A stretch of DNA of 5,761 bases from the NCBI GenBank assembly GCA_013151705.1, contig JAADHT010000139.1:1071-6831 (forward strand), read 5' to 3'. How positions within the stretch are numbered: position 1 is the first letter of the stretch; each line of letters begins with the position of its first letter. Both the position numbers and the translations under genes were made by a program. This DNA comes from Kiritimatiellota bacterium (GTDB lineage Bacteria; Verrucomicrobiota; Lentisphaeria; Victivallales; JAADHT01). Shown here piece after piece: positions 5,759-5,761 of this stretch. Under the pieces are notes generated by a model that worked only from the letters and a program-made list of their open reading frames with translations, made no database searches and had not been told where the DNA came from.

Positions 5759-5761
5759 GTC
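5735..5761. repeat. Degenerate 8-bp tandem repeat cut by the window edge
   Basis: Consecutive octamers read TCCACTGC (5735-5742), GTCATCGA (5743-5750), GTCACCGC (5751-5758), then GTC begins again at 5759-5761. The second and third units agree at 6 of 8 positions, and the first is more diverged. The pattern suggests the edge of a GTCAYCGM array continuing beyond the window, but with about three units inside the evidence is thin. Confidence 0.35.

Larger units (their letters stand above)
5600..5761. other. Non-coding, repeat-rich 3' segment
   Basis: No credible gene is present in these 162 nt. An antisense frame enters the TRAP gene but runs through hairpin DNA and looks spurious. The segment contains a GC-rich double hairpin, a short direct repeat, a long-spaced inverted repeat and a degenerate tandem repeat at the window edge, each listed separately. 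Such packing of repeats in a short stretch suggests an intergenic site that collects dispersed repetitive elements. Confidence 0.6.

Noticed and set aside
5700..5761. tRNA or other structured RNA at the right edge
   Set aside because: The spacing of stems does not fit a cloverleaf, and there is no T-loop or CCA-type end; the pattern is better described as repeats.

Overview
The window carries three intact genes, all on the + strand and packed as one probable operon: a lipoprotein periplasmic adaptor of the AcrA/HlyD type (182-1369), an AcrB-type RND efflux permease of the HAE1 family (1371-4475), and a lipoprotein solute-binding protein of the TRAP transporter DctP family (4532-5599). The adaptor and pump are 1 nt apart. 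The third gene follows 56 nt after the pump stop, or overlaps it if an upstream GTG is used. No RNA gene, CRISPR array, transposase or broken gene is visible.

The organism must have an outer membrane: the genes encode a trans-envelope RND pump and two proteins with type II (lipoprotein) signal peptides. Base composition is moderate; the adaptor gene looks more AT-rich than the TRAP gene. Ribosome binding sites are of the TAAGGA/GAGGAG type. I cannot name the phylum. The protein variants and the 3' repeat remind me of uncultured or candidate lineages (for example Lentisphaerota/Verrucomicrobiota-like), but this is only an impression.

Layout: 1-181 is a non-coding leader with two small hairpins, a weak candidate promoter and a long-range inverted repeat, ending in a Shine-Dalgarno sequence. 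182-5599 is the operon. 5600-5761 has no convincing gene. It is filled with repeat-like DNA: a GC-rich double hairpin at 5614-5670, a 7-bp inverted repeat spanning 5707-5758, and the start of a degenerate 8-bp tandem repeat that runs off the window.

Functionally, the first two genes should form the inner-membrane and periplasmic parts of a proton-driven tripartite efflux pump. No outer-membrane TolC-like gene and no regulator is in the window. The third gene is the unusual one: a TRAP solute receptor, normally an importer subunit, placed behind an efflux pump without visible DctQ/DctM membrane partners. Either the TRAP membrane genes lie beyond the repeat-rich region, or the binding protein works with membrane partners elsewhere, or, more speculatively, it cooperates with the pump. 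The pump also appears to have lost most of the phenylalanines that line AcrB's distal drug pocket, so its substrate may not be a typical drug.
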